This document shows, one piece after another, positions 17,825 through 26,897 of a stretch of 64,000 bases of DNA; the stretch's first letter is position 1; the number at the start of each line of letters is the position of its first letter. The notes below the pieces were generated by a model. It did not search any database. It was not told the origin of the DNA and saw only the letters and a program-made list of their open reading frames with translations. This DNA comes from an uncultured Selenomonadales bacterium (GTDB lineage: Bacteria; Bacillota; Negativicutes; DSM-1736; Dendrosporobacteraceae): positions 124,001 through 188,000 of the forward strand of contig CAMJML010000002.1 in the NCBI GenBank assembly GCA_946407015.1. Reading direction: 5' to 3'. Position numbers and translations under genes: made by a program.

Positions 17825-17867
17825 CAGACCGGACTATTCGTTGGAATAGTCCGGTCTGTTTATGTTA
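17816..17867 (+). terminator. Terminator of fprA
   Basis: A perfect 24-bp stem (17816-17839 with 17844-17867) encloses a GTTG loop, an exceptionally long hairpin. Confidence 0.8.
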
Positions 17868-17952
17868 AGCCTTTCGTTGCATAAAAGCGGCGTTTCATGA
17901 TTTCTTAAGTTTCCCCGGGCATCAGAGAACTCGGTAAAGTTCTTGCCATCAG

Positions 17953-18873
17953 TTAATTGTTCCCTAAGGATTCTTTCATTAGCTTGATAAAGGCTACAGC
18001 TGCTTTAGAAAGGTATCTGCCTTTGCTATAAGCGACGATGACGGTACGAACCGGAGCCGGTGCAAGGGAAAAATAGCACGGATTTTTATTTAGATTGCTG
18101 GCACGAACCAGGGTATCAGGCAATAAAGCCGCACCCATTCCCGCTCCCACTAACGCTTGGGCGGCATTCATACTTTGGGTTTCCAGCAAAATACGCGGCT
18201 TGAAATGAGCATTGTTACATAATTCAAATAAGGTGCGATGCAGCTTTTGGCCTTGATCCATGAGAATAAACGGTGTGTCATGAATATCCTGCAGTTTAAT
18301 CGGCGGTGGATTGTGATAATCTCCCGGTTGACGCTGTAATTTTATACAGAGTGGATGATGAGGCGGTAAAGCAAGAAGCAGCTCTTCCTGGAACAATTCT
18401 TCATAGTCAAAGAGTTTGGTATTAATCGGTGACAGTGAAATCGAAAAATCTGTTTGGCCATTTAAGGCAAGCTCTTCTAATTGCCGGGTGGTATCTTCTT
18501 TTAAAATAAGCTCCACACCGGGAAATTTTTGTTCGAATACCGGGATAATCTGCGAGAGCAAATAGGTACTGCGGAAAGGGGAACTTCCGATAATTAAACG
18601 GCCCCGCCGTAAATTGGCAATATCATCAATCTTATTTATAAATTGATCACTGACATCAAGAATTTTTCTGGCCGTCTCGAGATACAACTCACCGACATAG
18701 GTGAGCTGCAGCGGTGTACAGCTTCGATCAAATAAAGGAAAACCAATCTTTTCCTCCAGCTTAAGTATGAACTGACTTAACGATGGCTGGGAAATATACA
18801 GCTTCTTGGCAGCTAAAGAAAAACTTTTTTCTTCAGCTACTTTAAGAAAGTATTTTAAATGGCGGTACTCCAT
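17953..18873 (-). CDS. LysR-family regulator of the tartrate genes
   Basis: This 306-residue LysR protein has the N-terminal winged helix (MEYRHLKYFLKVAEEKSFSL start, HTH residues about 17-40) and a C-terminal effector domain. It is divergent from the anion transporter and tartrate dehydratase genes, the usual layout for a LysR activator and its target. Tartrate or a related diacid is the likely effector (inference). The AT-rich 179-bp divergent region holds an inverted repeat at 18921-18936. Confidence 0.88.
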   Translation of the reverse strand: MEYRHLKYFLKVAEEKSFSLAAKKLYISQPSLSQFILKLEEKIGFPLFDRSCTPLQLTYVGELYLETARKILDVSDQFINKIDDIANLRRGRLIIGSSPFRSTYLLSQIIPVFEQKFPGVELILKEDTTRQLEELALNGQTDFSISLSPINTKLFDYEELFQEELLLALPPHHPLCIKLQRQPGDYHNPPPIKLQDIHDTPFILMDQGQKLHRTLFELCNNAHFKPRILLETQSMNAAQALVGAGMGAALLPDTLVRASNLNKNPCYFSLAPAPVRTVIVAYSKGRYLSKAAVAFIKLMKESLGNN

Positions 18874-18920
18874 TTCCGGTTACCTCTCTGCATCTATATA
18901 AGTAAATGCCTATAATGGTT

Positions 18921-18936
18921 ATATGATTTTTCATAT
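18921..18936. promoter_or_regulatory. Candidate LysR operator
   Basis: A perfect dyad ATATGA-TTTT-TCATAT lies between the divergent LysR gene and the ttd operon, in a very AT-rich region. Confidence 0.45.
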
Positions 18937-19052
18937 TATACTTATTTATCAGTATAATTTATACTTTAAATTGTGTAAAGGCATTCACAGCGCGCTGTCA
19001 ATACAAAAAACAGATTATTCAAAATAAAAAAACTATAGCGGGAGGTTGGGAC

Positions 19053-20453
19053 ATGAATCGTTTCGTTCGAGGCGTCATTGTTATCGTCCTTATGGCCGTT
19101 CTTTGGTATCTTCCTATACCGCAGGGGTTGTCTTTGCAAGCTTGGCATTTATTTGCCATATTTGCGGCCACCATTCTTGGCTTTATCCTGCAGCCGATAC
19201 CGCTGGGCGGGGTAGCGATTACAGCGATTGCTCTTTGTGGCTTAACTGGAGTCTTAAAACCGCAGGATGCTTTATCTGGTTTTAGTAATACGACGGTCTG
19301 GCTGATTGTATCTGCCTTTCTTTTTGCCAAAGGATTTATTAAAACAGGGCTTGGCCGTAGAATTTCTTATAAATTAATTGAGTTATTCGGAGATAGCACA
19401 TTAAAACTTGGCTATACCTTGGCCATTAGTGATTTTATTATCAGTCCGGCGACACCCTCCAATACCGCTAGATCCGGTGGGATTATGTTTCCGATTGTGC
19501 GCAGCCTGGCATCCGCTTTTGGTTCCGAGCCAGGGCCGACCGCAAGAAAGATCGGGGCCTATATTTTGGTAACCTCTTTCCAGGCCGATGCTCCCATTGC
19601 GGCGGCTTTTTTAACAGCCTGTGCACCCAACCCGCTGATGGCGACTTTAGCGATGAAGACTGCAGGGGTGGATCTGAACTGGGGAACATGGGCTCTCGCT
19701 GCGATTGTACCCTGTATATTGTCGCTCTTAATTATTCCTTACTTTATTTATAAGACTTATCCGCCAGAAATTAAGAAGACGCCGGAAGCTCAACAAATAG
19801 CCCGTCAGGAACTTGCTAACATGGGAACCATGACGAAAGCCGAAAAAATTATCAGCGGTGTTTTTATTGGGGCCTTGCTGCTATGGAGTACGTCCCAATA
19901 TACCAAATTGGACGCCACCATTGTTGCCTTGTTTGGCGTAGCGGTGATGCTGATCACAGAGGTTTTGACATGGGACGATGTCTTAGGGGAAAAGGGAGCC
20001 TGGGATGGGATGATGTGGATGGGCGGGATTGTCGGTCTGGCTGATTCACTCAATAAAGTTGGCTTTATTCCCTGGTTTGCGAAAAGTGTTACTGGAATGC
20101 TGGGCGGCATATCCTGGATTCCGACGCTGGCTGTTCTGTTTATTGTTTATATGTACAGTCACTATGCGTTTGCCAGTTTATCGGCACATGCCACCGCGAT
20201 GTATGCGGCGTTTCTGGCTGTAGCGGTAGGCGCAGGAGCACCTCCCTATCTTGCGGCCATGGGGCTTGCCGTATTATCCAATCTGATGGCAGGGCTTACG
20301 CATTATGCAACAGGAGCAGCGCCGATCTATTTTGGAACAGGTTTTATTGATCAAAAAGACTGGTGGCGAATCGGTTTTACATCATCTGTCGTGAATTTTT
20401 TGATCTGGATTGGTGTTGGAGCAGTCTGGTGGAAAATCATTGGTCTTTGGTAG
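19053..20453 (+). CDS. DASS-family anion transporter, probable tartrate/dicarboxylate carrier (TtdT-like)
   Basis: This 466-residue membrane protein belongs to the divalent anion:Na+ symporter (SLC13/CitT-TtdT) family. It shows about 12 hydrophobic segments, the SNT-type motif region SPATPSNTARSGGIMFPI and the late AMGLAVLSNLMAGLTHYATGAAP stretch. It stands directly before the two subunits of L-tartrate dehydratase, so L-tartrate uptake, possibly by exchange with succinate as in E. coli TtdT, is the likely job. GGGAGG precedes the ATG at 19053. An 89-bp gap to ttdA contains no terminator, so the three genes probably form one operon. Confidence 0.9.
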   Translation: MNRFVRGVIVIVLMAVLWYLPIPQGLSLQAWHLFAIFAATILGFILQPIPLGGVAITAIALCGLTGVLKPQDALSGFSNTTVWLIVSAFLFAKGFIKTGLGRRISYKLIELFGDSTLKLGYTLAISDFIISPATPSNTARSGGIMFPIVRSLASAFGSEPGPTARKIGAYILVTSFQADAPIAAAFLTACAPNPLMATLAMKTAGVDLNWGTWALAAIVPCILSLLIIPYFIYKTYPPEIKKTPEAQQIARQELANMGTMTKAEKIISGVFIGALLLWSTSQYTKLDATIVALFGVAVMLITEVLTWDDVLGEKGAWDGMMWMGGIVGLADSLNKVGFIPWFAKSVTGMLGGISWIPTLAVLFIVYMYSHYAFASLSAHATAMYAAFLAVAVGAGAPPYLAAMGLAVLSNLMAGLTHYATGAAPIYFGTGFIDQKDWWRIGFTSSVVNFLIWIGVGAVWWKIIGLW

Positions 20454-20542
20454 ATTAACAAGTTACTGCAGGGGCTTGGAAGGGCAGCCCTAAGCGTATT
20501 CCCTAACAAACCTATTATGACAACAGAAAGAGGTTGATGTTT

Positions 20543-21442
20543 ATGACAAAGGATGAAGCTGTAGCCCGTCTAACGGATATAATTGCCAAATTTGTGGATT
20601 ATACAGGAAAAGTCTTACCGGACGATGTGAAAAAGAAGTTACGCGAACTGGGAGATCAGGAAGATACTCCTTTGGCCATGGCAATTTATGAGGCAATGTT
20701 CAAAAATCAAGAACTTGCCCGGCAATTAAATCGTCCTAGCTGCCAGGATACAGGAGCAATTCAGTTTCTACTCAAATGTGGTGCCAAATTTCCTTATCTG
20801 GGTGAACTGGAATCGATTTTGCGGGAAGCCGTGATACAGGCCACTAAGAATGCACCGCTGCGTCATAACAGTGTAGAAACCTTTGATGAATATAATACAG
20901 GCAAGAATATCGGCAAAGGAATTCCAACTATTTTCTGGGATATTGTTCCTGACAGCGATCAGCTTGAGATCAATACCTATATGGCCGGCGGCGGCTGTAG
21001 CCTGCCCGGCAAAGCGATGGTACTCATGCCCGGTGAGGGCTATGAGGGTGTCACCCGCTTTGTCATGGACATTATGACAAGCTATGGTCTCAATGCCTGT
21101 CCGCCGCTATTAGTGGGTGTCGGAATCGGAACCTCTGTGGAAACGGCTGCCCTGCTTTCGAAAAAAGCCCTGATGCGGCCGCTTGGTACACATAATCCCA
21201 ATGAACGTGCCGCTGCAATGGAAAAACTATTAGAAGAGGGTATTAATCAAATCGGCTTGGGGCCGCAGGGGCTTACAGGAAAAAATTCTGTACTGGGTGT
21301 TCATATTGAAAATACGGCAAGGCACCCGTCCGTTATTGGCGTAGCCGTCAATGTTGGCTGCTGGTCACATCGGCGTGGTCATATCGTATTTGACCGGGAG
21401 CTACATTATACTATTGATTCTCATACGGGGGTGGAGCTATAA
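20543..21442 (+). CDS. ttdA: L(+)-tartrate dehydratase, alpha subunit
   Basis: TtdA carries the [4Fe-4S] centre of the oxygen-sensitive enzyme that dehydrates L-tartrate to oxaloacetate. The protein (299 residues from this start) matches E. coli TtdA through most of its length, including [53 protein letters not shown] and [11 protein letters not shown]; the three cluster cysteines lie in the first, fourth and last of these. Class I fumarases share this fold, but the match in wording is to TtdA. The ATG at 20543 is chosen for its spacing from GAAAGAGG; upstream in-frame TTG 20534 and ATG 20537 are too close to it. Confidence 0.92.
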   Translation: MTKDEAVARLTDIIAKFVDYTGKVLPDDVKKKLRELGDQEDTPLAMAIYEAMFKNQELARQLNRPSCQDTGAIQFLLKCGAKFPYLGELESILREAVIQATKNAPLRHNSVETFDEYNTGKNIGKGIPTIFWDIVPDSDQLEINTYMAGGGCSLPGKAMVLMPGEGYEGVTRFVMDIMTSYGLNACPPLLVGVGIGTSVETAALLSKKALMRPLGTHNPNERAAAMEKLLEEGINQIGLGPQGLTGKNSVLGVHIENTARHPSVIGVAVNVGCWSHRRGHIVFDRELHYTIDSHTGVEL

Positions 21443-22053
21443 TGGCAAAGAAAATTTTGACAACACCAATTACAGCAGAAGATTTAGCCGATATTCATGT
21501 AGGCGATATTATATATTTGAATGGTCATATTACGACTTGCCGCGATGTGGCCCATCGCCGGCTTATTGAAGAAGGCAGAAAATTGCCGGTCGATTTAGAT
21601 GGCGGCGCGATTCTTCATGCCGGTCCCATTATTAGAACGTTAAGTGAAGATCAGTATGAAATGGTATCGGTCGGACCTACGACGAGTATGCGGATGGAAA
21701 AATTTGAAGAGGAATTTATAAAAGAAACCGGTGTCAAACTCATTGTCGGTAAAGGCGGTATGGGCGAAGGGACGATGAGAGGCTGTCGCGACTACAAGGC
21801 ACTTCACGCTGTTTTTCCTGCAGGCTGTGCTGTCGTTGCCGCCACCTGTGTCGAAAAGATTGAGGAAGTCAACTGGAAAGATCTCGGCATGCCTGAAACA
21901 CTATGGACCTGCAAGGTGAAAGAATTTGGTCCGCTGATTGTTTCGATTGATACGCATGGCCGTAATCTGTTTGAAGAAAACAAAGTCACTTTCAATCAGA
22001 GAAAAGAAGCAGCCATTGCTGAAATTTGCAAGCAGGTGAGTTTTATTAAATAA
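21442..22053 (+). CDS. ttdB: L(+)-tartrate dehydratase, beta subunit
   Basis: The 203-residue beta subunit pairs with TtdA to form the active dehydratase. It matches E. coli Ttd[21 protein letters not shown] at the start, [47 protein letters not shown] and [15 protein letters not shown]. Its ATG overlaps the ttdA stop codon by one base (TAATG), so the two are translationally coupled. A terminator follows 18 bp after the stop. Confidence 0.93.
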   Translation: MAKKILTTPITAEDLADIHVGDIIYLNGHITTCRDVAHRRLIEEGRKLPVDLDGGAILHAGPIIRTLSEDQYEMVSVGPTTSMRMEKFEEEFIKETGVKLIVGKGGMGEGTMRGCRDYKALHAVFPAGCAVVAATCVEKIEEVNWKDLGMPETLWTCKVKEFGPLIVSIDTHGRNLFEENKVTFNQRKEAAIAEICKQVSFIK

Positions 22054-22070
22054 AGGATTTATAAAGAAAA

Positions 22071-22107
22071 TGCAAGAATCACGAAAAAAGTGATTCTTGC
22101 ATTTTTT
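22071..22107 (+). terminator. Terminator of the tartrate operon
   Basis: A 12-bp perfect stem TGCAAGAATCAC/GTGATTCTTGCA (22071-22082 with 22090-22101) is followed by six T. Confidence 0.88.
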
Positions 22108-22156
22108 ACAAAAAATCTAAAGCGATATCGTCGGTAGAGAAAGGGGACTTTAGGAG

Positions 22157-22696
22157 ATGCGACTCGAAATTTCCGATTCAGTTGTGCTTATTATTGATAT
22201 TCAGGAAAAACTATTCCCCCATATGTCTCAGCGAGAGGAACTCAGGGAAAAAAACGTAACCTTGCTGGCCGGAACGGCGTCTCTCGGCGTTCCCCGGCTG
22301 GCTGCCAGGCAATATCCTCAAGGTCTTGGGGACATGATTGAGCCGATCCGGCCTTATTTTCCAGCCGGCTGCTGGGATAAGACAACCTTCAGCTGCTGCG
22401 GCAGTGAGCCTCTCATGGCCGAATTACGCGCCGCCGGCAGGAAAAACGTCATTATCGCGGGTATCGAGACCCATATCTGTGTTCTCCAGACGGTGGTTGA
22501 TCTGAAAGAACTAGGTTTTTTACCTGTGGTTGTTGTGGATGCGGTTTCTTCACGGAAAGAGCGCGATACCGAGATTGGCTTGCGACGAATGGAACAGGAA
22601 GGCGCGGTTTTAACGACAGTGGAATCCATCTTGTTTGAACTGTGCCGGCAGGCTGGCTCCGAGACCTTTAAAACGATTTCCCGATTGGTAAAATAG
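22157..22696 (+). CDS. Isochorismatase-family cysteine hydrolase
   Basis: This 179-residue protein has the isochorismatase-like hydrolase fold (nicotinamidase/ureidoacrylate amidohydrolase superfamily). The catalytic triad can be placed at D14 (LIIDIQEK), K75 (CWDKTTFS) and C108 (ETHICVLQT), with the usual cis-peptide region before the cysteine. The substrate is not known; short YcaC-like members of this length are often uncharacterised. It lies between the tartrate operon terminator and a LysR gene and is probably its own unit. The true ribosome site is probably AAGGGG at 22141, since the nearer TAGGAG abuts the start. Confidence 0.82.
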   Translation: MRLEISDSVVLIIDIQEKLFPHMSQREELREKNVTLLAGTASLGVPRLAARQYPQGLGDMIEPIRPYFPAGCWDKTTFSCCGSEPLMAELRAAGRKNVIIAGIETHICVLQTVVDLKELGFLPVVVVDAVSSRKERDTEIGLRRMEQEGAVLTTVESILFELCRQAGSETFKTISRLVK

Positions 22697-22783
22697 GTCG
22701 CAGCCATTATTGACTTTTTCGCAAGAATTTTAAATGTGAATTAATTTTGTCTATCAGGCGAAAGAGCGCAGGGAGGTTCGGGA

Positions 22784-23665
22784 ATGGAATTAAGGCAAAT
22801 CGAATACTTTTGCATGGTTGCAAAATTGAGCAGTTTTACTAAAGCTGCAGAGGAATTACATATTGCCCAGCCCTCCATCACCCAGGCCATTCGCAAGCTT
22901 GAAGAGGAATTGGGAATCCAATTATTTGATCGCTGTAAAAAGCGGATTCTACTTACTGATGAGGGAAGCGCCTTCTATGCCCGGATGGAAATTTTGCTGC
23001 GGGATTTGGATCAGGCTGTTCAGGAAATTCACGACTTTAACGAGCTGCGCAAAGGTACGTTGAAAGTGGGCGTGCCGCCGATGATTGAGGCTTATTTATT
23101 TCCCGATATATTTTCTTGTTTTAAGAGACAATATCCAGGGTTGAATTTAATTGCCTTTGAAGAAAGCTCTTCCTTAGATGCTGCCGGAAAATTGGAGAAA
23201 AATGAACTGGATCTGGCCATTATTATTTTGCCTGAACACTCAGATACACTGAAAACATTGTGTATGATTCAGGAACAATTACTATTATGCATGCATACGA
23301 AACATCCTTTAGCGAACCACCAGACTGTTAGTTTTGATCAACTGAAAAATGAACAGTTTATTTTGCTGAAAGAAGGTTCCTATCAGCATCATGTTACTGT
23401 TAGCCGCTGTCGGCGGAAAAATTTTTTGCCTAATACCATATTTTCGTCGAATCAAATTACAACCATCAAGGGGCTGGTCGCTAACGGTGTGGGAATTTCA
23501 TTATTAATGGAAATGGTGGTACGAAATGATCCGGAAATTGCGGTAGCCTCTTTGGCTGAACCGATTTGCTTTGATATTGGCTTGGCTTGGAAAAAGGAGA
23601 AAACCCTGTCTGTTGCGGCGGAAACCTTCGTTAAGTTTATCGAGCAGCGCTATAAAAGTGGCTAA
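22784..23665 (+). CDS. LysR-family transcriptional regulator
   Basis: This 293-residue LysR protein has the N-terminal winged helix (MELRQIEYFCMVAKLSSFT, then AAEELHIAQPSITQAIRKLEEELG) and a CynR/CysL-like effector domain (IMEAYLF region to about residue 290). GGGAGG precedes the ATG. It lies 87 bp after the hydrolase gene in the same direction and ahead of the glcD-glcF unit, from which a terminator separates it. Its target could be glcDF or the hydrolase; neither is shown by the sequence. Confidence 0.87.
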   Translation: MELRQIEYFCMVAKLSSFTKAAEELHIAQPSITQAIRKLEEELGIQLFDRCKKRILLTDEGSAFYARMEILLRDLDQAVQEIHDFNELRKGTLKVGVPPMIEAYLFPDIFSCFKRQYPGLNLIAFEESSSLDAAGKLEKNELDLAIIILPEHSDTLKTLCMIQEQLLLCMHTKHPLANHQTVSFDQLKNEQFILLKEGSYQHHVTVSRCRRKNFLPNTIFSSNQITTIKGLVANGVGISLLMEMVVRNDPEIAVASLAEPICFDIGLAWKKEKTLSVAAETFVKFIEQRYKSG

Positions 23666-23695
23666 AGGTTTCCAGACCATGTAATAGATACAAAT

Positions 23696-23731
23696 GCCTG
23701 CTTTTTGGATGAGAAGCAGGCTTGATTTTTT
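23696..23731 (+). terminator. Terminator after the LysR gene
   Basis: An 8-bp stem GCCTGCTT/AAGCAGGC (23696-23703 with 23714-23721) is followed by a T-rich tract. Confidence 0.7.
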
Positions 23732-23861
23732 ACAATGATAGGAGCAACCTATGAGTTGATTCATGATCGCTATTTTATTTTTTTTATGTACCATGCTAAG
23801 GTATAGATTAAGTGAATGAAGGAATCGTGAATAAGTTTCTAAAGGTGAGGGAGGAAAATAC

Positions 23862-25253
23862 ATGATAACAGAAGCTGTCAAAAAACTGATTCGTGATTGT
23901 GTAGGACCTGAAAATGTACTCGAATCCAGTATCGATCGCTTTGGTTATTCCTATGATTCATCGTTTATTCCTATGGCAAAAGAACATATACCTGAGCTGG
24001 TGGTTCTTCCAAGTACGACTGAAGAGGTGGCAAAAGTGATGGCCATTGCCCATCAATACGCTATTCCGGTTACTCCACGCGGTACGGCCAGCGGACGGAC
24101 CGGTGGCTGTATTCCTGTTGCAGGTGGTCTGTCGCTGGCGCTTACCCGGATGACCAAAGTTTTGGAGCTTGACGAGCGCAATATGATGGTAACGGCTGAG
24201 GCCGGAGTGAGAACCATAGATATTTATCATACCTGTGCGCAAAAAGGCTTATTTTTTCCGCCTGATCCTGCAAGCTGGAAATATTCTACCATTGGAGGCA
24301 ATATCGGTGAAAATGCCGGCGGAATGCGCGCTGTTAAGTATGGAGTAACCAGCAATTATGTGATGGGATTAGAGGTCGTGCTGGCGGATGGTACGGTTCT
24401 TCATACCGGCGGAAAAGCCATTAAAAATGTGACCGGCTATAACCTAACCCAGTTGTTCACCGGCTCGGAAGGGACGCTTGGGATTATTACCAAAGTGCTG
24501 CTAAGGCTAATTCCAATGCCTAAAGCGCGCAACACCCTGCAACTTATGTTTGGCTCTTTGGATAATGCCTGTAATACCATCCACCAGATGCTCATGAGCG
24601 GATTAGTTCCGGCAGCAGCCGAACTTATGGATAAAATCAGTTTGCAGGCTGTGGCACGGCATCGAAAGCTTGATATTAGCCCCGATATTGAAGCCTGCGT
24701 TGTCTTAGAGATTGACGGAGATACACAGGCTGATTTGCTCAAACAAGCGGAACGGATTTCAGCTATTGCGCACAGCTTGCAGGTGATCGAAGTACGGATC
24801 GCCCAGTCAGCCCAAGAAGTGGATGAAATCTGGGCCATCCGCCGGGGATTAAGCTCGGCGATCGGGGCTATGGCACCAAACCGGTTTGGTGAGGATATCT
24901 CGGTGCCGCGTGATGCTTTTCCAAAAGCCGTCAGGCTTATCAGAGACATTGGCAAGAAATATCATCTAACCATTGCGGTCTATGGCCATGCCGGTGACGG
25001 GAACATTCATCCGTCCATCTTGTGTGACTTGTCTAAAGAAGGCGAGGAGGAAGTGGTACATAGAGCGGTAGATGAAATTTTCGATGCAGCCTTGTCGGTT
25101 GGGGGAACACTTTCCGGGGAACATGGGATCGGGCTTACCAAGCGTCCCTATATTGCCAAAGCCTTAGGGCACCCCGGTATCAGCACATTAAAGGCCGTGA
25201 AGCAGGCGCTTGATCCCAAAGGTATTCTCAATCCAGGGAAAATATGGGAATGA
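23862..25253 (+). CDS. FAD-linked 2-hydroxyacid oxidase/dehydrogenase (GlcD-like)
   Basis: This 463-residue flavoprotein belongs to the GlcD/D-lactate dehydrogenase family and oxidises glycolate, D-lactate or a similar 2-hydroxyacid. The N-terminal PCMH FAD-binding domain (about 35-215) shows VTPRGTASGRTGG, PPDPASWKYSTIGGNIGENAGG and VTGYNLTQLFTGSEGTLGI. The C-terminal oxidase domain has FGEDISVP, YGHAGDGNIHPSI and GGTLSGEHGIGLTKR, and ends with LDPKGILNPGK. It runs just ahead of an iron-sulfur partner (gap 10 bp), which passes electrons on, probably to an electron-transfer flavoprotein or quinone. The substrate cannot be fixed. Confidence 0.93.
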   Translation: MITEAVKKLIRDCVGPENVLESSIDRFGYSYDSSFIPMAKEHIPELVVLPSTTEEVAKVMAIAHQYAIPVTPRGTASGRTGGCIPVAGGLSLALTRMTKVLELDERNMMVTAEAGVRTIDIYHTCAQKGLFFPPDPASWKYSTIGGNIGENAGGMRAVKYGVTSNYVMGLEVVLADGTVLHTGGKAIKNVTGYNLTQLFTGSEGTLGIITKVLLRLIPMPKARNTLQLMFGSLDNACNTIHQMLMSGLVPAAAELMDKISLQAVARHRKLDISPDIEACVVLEIDGDTQADLLKQAERISAIAHSLQVIEVRIAQSAQEVDEIWAIRRGLSSAIGAMAPNRFGEDISVPRDAFPKAVRLIRDIGKKYHLTIAVYGHAGDGNIHPSILCDLSKEGEEEVVHRAVDEIFDAALSVGGTLSGEHGIGLTKRPYIAKALGHPGISTLKAVKQALDPKGILNPGKIWE

Positions 25254-25263
25254 GGGATTTGGT

Positions 25264-26493
25264 ATGAAAAGTCGATTGGAACATCAGCCGCTGCTTCAAG
25301 AGGTGAAAGAAATTGTCAGTCAGTGTGACCGTTGTGGTACCTGTCTTACGGTCTGCCCGCTCTATGGAATCAAAGACATTGAGTCCTCAAGTGCCAGAGG
25401 AAAAAATAATATTGCCAGAGGGATTCTTGCCGGTGTGGTCGAGGCCGACCACGAGGCGCTAAAAGCGATTAATTTTTGTTTGTTGTGCCGAACCTGCATC
25501 GATAGTTGTCCTAACAAAGTGAAAACAGATGACGCTATGATTGCTGTCAGACAGTTTTTTGCCGACAAAAACGGTTCACCGGGGATCAAGTATCAAGCGC
25601 TGGGGAGCTTAATGAAAAATCGTAAGCTGGTTAAGCTTTCGGCCGGTGCTCTTCAATTGATGCGCGGAATGAGGCTGAATCATCTGGTGCCCCATGGGAT
25701 GGCTCCCCGTGAATTTACCCGGAAACAATATCTGGCAGCCTTTGCGGGTCCGGCTATTTTGGGCAGTATCCCGGGGCGAAGTCCGTTAAAGCGTAGTTTA
25801 ACCGGCAAGGTTGCTTATTTTAAGGGGTGTGGCATGCAAATGCTGTTTCCGGATGCCGTACAGGAAAGTATTCGGATTTTGAGTACTGCCAGTTCGGTAC
25901 AGCTAGTGAACAATGGTTGTTGTGGCTTACCTCAACTGGCTCATGGTTTGCGCAACGATTTTTTAGAAATGGCAAAAGAAACTATCGCCTTGTTTGAACA
26001 AACCGATATCATTGTCAGCGATTGTGCCAGCTGCAGTGGAACCCTGAAGCATGTTGCGGCTTATTTTGCCGGTGATCCGGCTTGGCGCGAGCGTGCAGCG
26101 GTCTTTAGTGCAAAGGTTATGGGAATTAGTGAGTATTTGTTTGAGGTGGGGTATCAGCCGCGCAATCAGAGCCAGGCTCTCATTACTTTTCATGAGCCAT
26201 GCCATTTAGGCAGAGGTCAAGGCATAAAAAATCAGCCGCGTGAACTGTTAAAAGCGACCGGAAATTTCGTTGAAATGGCAGGTGCGAATAGCTGCTGTGG
26301 TGGCGCGGGATCCTTTCATATCGATTATCCGGATGTTTCCAAGCAGATTCTGGCAAAAAAACAACAAAACATTGAAGCTTCGCATGCAAACCTCGTCGTG
26401 TCGGAATGTCCAACCTGCCTTGTCCAACTAAATAAGGCAGCGGCAAATAGTGGTGGTAAATTTAAGGTGATGCATATTAGCCAGGTACTATGA
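25264..26493 (+). CDS. Iron-sulfur subunit (GlcF-like), CCG-domain protein
   Basis: This 409-residue protein is the electron-transfer partner of the GlcD-like flavoprotein. It has two [4Fe-4S] ferredoxin motifs (CDRCGTCLTVCP and CLLCRTCIDSCP, within the first 90 residues) and two cysteine-rich CCG domains (GCGMQM...NNGCCGLPQ and HEPCHLGRG...NSCCGGAGSF), as in glycolate oxidase GlcF and heterodisulfide reductase HdrB. The ATG at 25264 after GAGGG is preferred to an upstream in-frame start at 25210, which would overlap glcD and has no ribosome site. A terminator follows. Confidence 0.92.
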   Translation: MKSRLEHQPLLQEVKEIVSQCDRCGTCLTVCPLYGIKDIESSSARGKNNIARGILAGVVEADHEALKAINFCLLCRTCIDSCPNKVKTDDAMIAVRQFFADKNGSPGIKYQALGSLMKNRKLVKLSAGALQLMRGMRLNHLVPHGMAPREFTRKQYLAAFAGPAILGSIPGRSPLKRSLTGKVAYFKGCGMQMLFPDAVQESIRILSTASSVQLVNNGCCGLPQLAHGLRNDFLEMAKETIALFEQTDIIVSDCASCSGTLKHVAAYFAGDPAWRERAAVFSAKVMGISEYLFEVGYQPRNQSQALITFHEPCHLGRGQGIKNQPRELLKATGNFVEMAGANSCCGGAGSFHIDYPDVSKQILAKKQQNIEASHANLVVSECPTCLVQLNKAAANSGGKFKVMHISQVL

Positions 26494-26509
26494 GGAGATT
26501 CAGCTTTAA

Positions 26510-26551
26510 AATGAAGCCTGTCATTGATCAATCATGATAGGCTTCATTTTT
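26510..26551 (+). terminator. Terminator of the glcDF unit
   Basis: A 15-bp stem with one mismatch (AATGAAGCCT.../...AGGCTTCATT) around TGATCA is followed by five T. The stretch from here to the riboswitch at 26768 otherwise holds only AT-rich sequence and one weak hairpin with a T run near 26605-26630. Confidence 0.75.
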
Positions 26552-26767
26552 GTTTAAGCAATTACATGCTTAAAAGCTAAAGGTGCACCATGATTGGTAC
26601 TGGTAGACAGCAGTCGATGCCGTCTTTTTTATTGGAATGACAAAACTTTATTTTTAAGTTTAGCGGAAAATACCCTGTTTTGTCATAAAAAGTTCATATT
26701 GCTTTAGTATAGTAATTATGGTTAATGATAGAAATTTTTCGATAGGGAGGTGAAGCGGTAAAAGTTT

Positions 26768-26890
26768 TGATATGACATCGCCGAATCCTATATAGGTACG
26801 GAGGACCCAGGTTTCTGGGGTGAAGTGGTCTTGCCACGGGGTCGCCAACCCTAACCCGGCAGCTAACTTCGGAGGCAATGAGAGGCGGAA
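26768..26890 (+). promoter_or_regulatory. c-di-AMP riboswitch (ydaO/yuaA class)
   Basis: The RNA matches the ydaO consensus in order: ATCGCCGAATCC, GGAGGACCCAGGT, GGGGTGAA, CCAACCCTAACCCGGCAGCT, AACTTCGGAGGCAATG and finally GAGAGGCGG. No terminator lies between the aptamer and the start codon, which begins 9 bases after it. The last segment AGAGGCGG (26881-26888) is the only ribosome site and can pair with the 5' ATCGCC as helix P1. Ligand binding should therefore hide the ribosome site and switch translation off (inference). Confidence 0.93.
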
Positions 26891-26897
26891 GAAATAG

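Noticed and set aside
25210-25263. Upstream extension of the glcF-like gene
   Set aside because: It would overlap glcD and has no ribosome site; ATG 25264 has GAGGG at proper distance.
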